Of a stretch of DNA of 64,000 bases, positions 62,654 through 64,000 are shown in pieces. Each line of letters opens with the position of its first letter. Within the stretch, counting starts at the first letter, position 1. A model generated the notes under the pieces. That model was not told where the DNA came from. It was given only the letters and a program-made list of their open reading frames with translations, and ran no database searches. The position numbers and the translations under genes are program-made. The DNA lies in assembly GCA_930987725.1 (NCBI GenBank), contig CAKNKY010000005.1, positions 29,188 to 93,187 on the forward strand, read 5' to 3'. The stretch is from an uncultured Anaeromassilibacillus sp. (GTDB lineage: Bacteria > Bacillota > Clostridia > Oscillospirales > Acutalibacteraceae).

Positions 62654-62827
62654 GGCAGCGTTTTCCCCTCTTTCTTCTTCCTTATCAATGGAAAGTATAA
62701 CACAGGCAAGAGGGATCTGTCCTTTCCCGGATTGCTCTTTTTCATACGAATTGGGAGACGGTTTCCCATTTTTAGGCCGGAAGCAGGAGGAGAGGATAAT
62801 TTTTTCCAGAAAATTCCAATTTACATC

Positions 62828-62856
62828 TTGCGCTTTCTTCCAATATATGGTAATAT
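62828..62856 (+). promoter_or_regulatory. Candidate sigma-A promoter of spo0A
   Basis: TTGCGC (62828-62833), 17-base spacer, TAATAT (62851-62856), about 35 bases before the ATG. A sigma-H promoter could not be identified with confidence. Confidence 0.6.
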
Positions 62857-62891
62857 TGGTATCACAATCAATCACATAGGGGGAAAACAAA

Positions 62892-63644
62892 ATGGAAAAA
62901 CGGGTAAAGGTTCTTATTTCGGAAAACGGGGCTGAATTTATGCAGGAATACGGCACGGAACTGGAACAGGCCGGCATGGCTGTCACATACACGGAGCGGG
63001 ACGGACGCCAGCTCCTGGACCACATTGAGAGCGACCACCCCGACATTGTGCTGGCCGACCTGTTCATGCCCCGGCTGGACGGCATCGGCGTGATGAAGGC
63101 CTGTGCCGACAAGAAGGACGCTCCGCGGTTCATCATTCTCTCCAACTTCACCAGCCCGGCCATTGAGCGCGAGGTGATGGGTTCGGGCGCCTCGTTCCTG
63201 ATGGTGTCTCCCTTTGACCCGGGCGAGTTGGCCGACCGCGTGCTGCAGGTGGCAGCTCCGGCGCAGACCTCGGTTGCCCGCCATGAAGAGCCGCTGGAAA
63301 TCCAGGTGACGGAGATCCTCCACCAGATCGGCGTGCCGGCCCACATCAAGGGTTATCACTACCTGCGCGATTCCATCCTCATGGCGGTGCGCAACCCCGA
63401 TATCATCAACGCCGTGACAAAGCAGCTTTACCCGGACGTAGCCCGGAAATATGACACGACGCCCTCACGTGTGGAGCGGGCCATCCGCCACGCCATCGAG
63501 GTGGCATGGGATCGCGGCGATGTGGACGTTCTCACCAGCTATTTCGGCTATACCATCCACACCACGCGCGGCAAGCCGACGAACAGCGAATTCATCGCGA
63601 TGATCTCTGACCACCTGCGCCTGCACATGAAATCGGCCGGCTGA
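62892..63644 (+). CDS. spo0A: Sporulation transcription factor Spo0A
   Basis: The master response regulator of endospore formation. It has 250 residues: a receiver domain with the phosphorylated Asp56 in VLADLFMP and Lys-equivalent region near LSNFTSPAIEREV, a linker, and the Spo0A DNA-binding domain (HIKGYHYLRDSILMAVRNPD, then TTPSRVERAIRHAIEVAWDR). AGGGGG lies 8 bases before the ATG. Divergent from the AraC-kinase fusion. Usually downstream of spoIVB in clostridia; spoIVB is not visible here. Confidence 0.98.
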   Translation: MEKRVKVLISENGAEFMQEYGTELEQAGMAVTYTERDGRQLLDHIESDHPDIVLADLFMPRLDGIGVMKACADKKDAPRFIILSNFTSPAIEREVMGSGASFLMVSPFDPGELADRVLQVAAPAQTSVARHEEPLEIQVTEILHQIGVPAHIKGYHYLRDSILMAVRNPDIINAVTKQLYPDVARKYDTTPSRVERAIRHAIEVAWDRGDVDVLTSYFGYTIHTTRGKPTNSEFIAMISDHLRLHMKSAG

Positions 63645-63700
63645 TCCGCGGCAGTCGAAAAAACACGGCGCAAGGCTTGATTGTCTCACAGATCTTGTGT
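63645..63700. other. Short spacer after spo0A
   Basis: No gene. There is no clear hairpin terminator between the spo0A stop and the first repeat unit, so spo0A transcripts may enter the repeat array. Confidence 0.6.
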
Positions 63701-64000
63701 TATAATACCTTCACGGGCTAAGCGGAAATCGAAGATTTCCGAGCCCTGAGAGAATATTGAAACACACGCCAAAAACGGTGAACGTTTTTGCCCAGAGGTT
63801 TCGGGCCTCCCGGCCCGACAGTTGTGTTATAATACCCTCACGGGCTAAGCGGAAATCGAAGATTTCCGAGCCCTGAGAGAACATTGAAACACTTGCCAAA
63901 AACGGTAAACGTTTTTGGCCTAAGGTTTCGGGCCTCCCGGCCCGTTGTTGTGTTATAATACCCTCACGGGCTAAGCGGAAATCGAAGATTTCCGAGCCCT
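63701..64000. repeat. Tandem array of about 127-bp hairpin-rich repeats (runs past the window)
   Basis: Unit 1 is 63701-63827 (127 bases), unit 2 is 63828-63953 (126 bases), and unit 3 starts at 63954 and is cut at 64000. Each unit opens with TATAATACC. Stem 1 (unit 1: 63723-63730 with 63734-63741, extended by 63715-63719 with 63742-63746 past a 3-base bulge) is identical in all three copies. Stem 2 is 63770-63777 with 63783-63790 and stem 3 is 63801-63807 with 63812-63818. No ribosome site or long conserved frame is seen, so it is probably non-coding. Confidence 0.93.

Noticed and set aside
62780..62830. Sigma-H promoter before spo0A
   Set aside because: AGGA- and GAA-like boxes exist, but spacing and bases do not fit the consensus well enough to call.
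63711..63899. Small minus-strand frame of 62 codons in the repeats
   Set aside because: It only reflects the repeat sequence (the same peptide twice), has no ribosome site and is in a hairpin-rich non-coding region.
63701..64000. CRISPR array
   Set aside because: Repeats are about 127 bases, directly adjacent, without unique spacers, and no cas genes are present.

Overview
The window looks like a chromosomal segment of a GC-rich, anaerobic, spore-forming Firmicute, most likely an Oscillospirales/Ruminococcaceae-type Clostridium relative. This is inferred from spo0A and a sigH-like sigma factor, [FeFe] hydrogenases under a Rex-type operator, HrcA/CIRCE control of groESL, mcsA-mcsB, a two-gene SMS-type iron-sulfur assembly system, rqcH, cdaA-ybbR, hemZ, and Shine-Dalgarno/sigma-A promoter architecture. 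No species can be named from the sequence alone.

Layout. 1-2232: two tandem Gfo/Idh/MocA sugar oxidoreductases (the first cut by the window edge), followed by a decayed ribbon-helix-helix remnant. 2811-4880 (-): groS-groL behind a perfect CIRCE. 4918-9704 (-): lipid kinase, rRNA methyltransferase, MATE pump, thioesterase and nagB. 9840-17744 (-): a zinc-ribbon protein, then the unit recJ-rel-MBL hydrolase-hemZ-nucleoside kinase behind one promoter. 17985-24405 (-): cdaA-ybbR, a DUF3343/cysteine-desulfurase-like pair, ispD-ispF with an unknown partner, and an ADP-ribosylglycohydrolase. 24722-26370 (+): smsC-smsB. 26448-27863 (-): an HD hydrolase and a cytidylate-kinase-like protein. 28125-33497 (+): inositol monophosphatase, malQ and glgP joined by ATGA overlaps, then a type-4 uracil-DNA glycosylase. 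33572-33877 (-): a lower-GC small Cys protein.

33970-40620 (-) is a glycan locus. It holds homologues of every step of the Wbp route from UDP-GlcNAc to UDP-ManNAc3NAcA (WbpA, B, E, D, I) plus a glycosyltransferase. A second sugar aminotransferase and an esterase (40982-42949, +) leave from a back-to-back promoter. 43036-47105 (-): trmK-nif3-methyltransferase-rqcH. 47233-48579 (-): small redox and zinc proteins, a tRNA-like sequence and the sigH-like gene. 48867-51445 (+): a comM/yifB gene and an S1-domain gene. 51519-53694 (-): mcsA-mcsB-unknown, without ctsR or clpC. 53829-54023 (+): a tiny Cys/Gly-rich membrane peptide. 54150-56212 (-): a TSCPD protein and a two-gene ABC transporter with an unusual operator and folded leader.

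56406-61096 (-) is a sensory/fermentative hydrogenase operon: NuoE-like 2Fe-2S protein, PAS-containing [FeFe] hydrogenase, SpoIIE-type phosphatase, and group-B-like [FeFe] hydrogenase. Its promoter is overlapped by a near-perfect clostridial Rex site, which suggests NADH/NAD+ control. 61346-62653 (-): an AraC-type DNA-binding domain fused to a phosphotransferase-like domain. 62892-63644 (+): spo0A. The window ends inside a tandem array of about 127-bp non-coding repeats, each holding three hairpins.

Most promoter calls are TTGNNN-like boxes spaced 16-18 bases (usually 17) from a TATAAT-like box, found by reading. They are predictions, not mapped starts.
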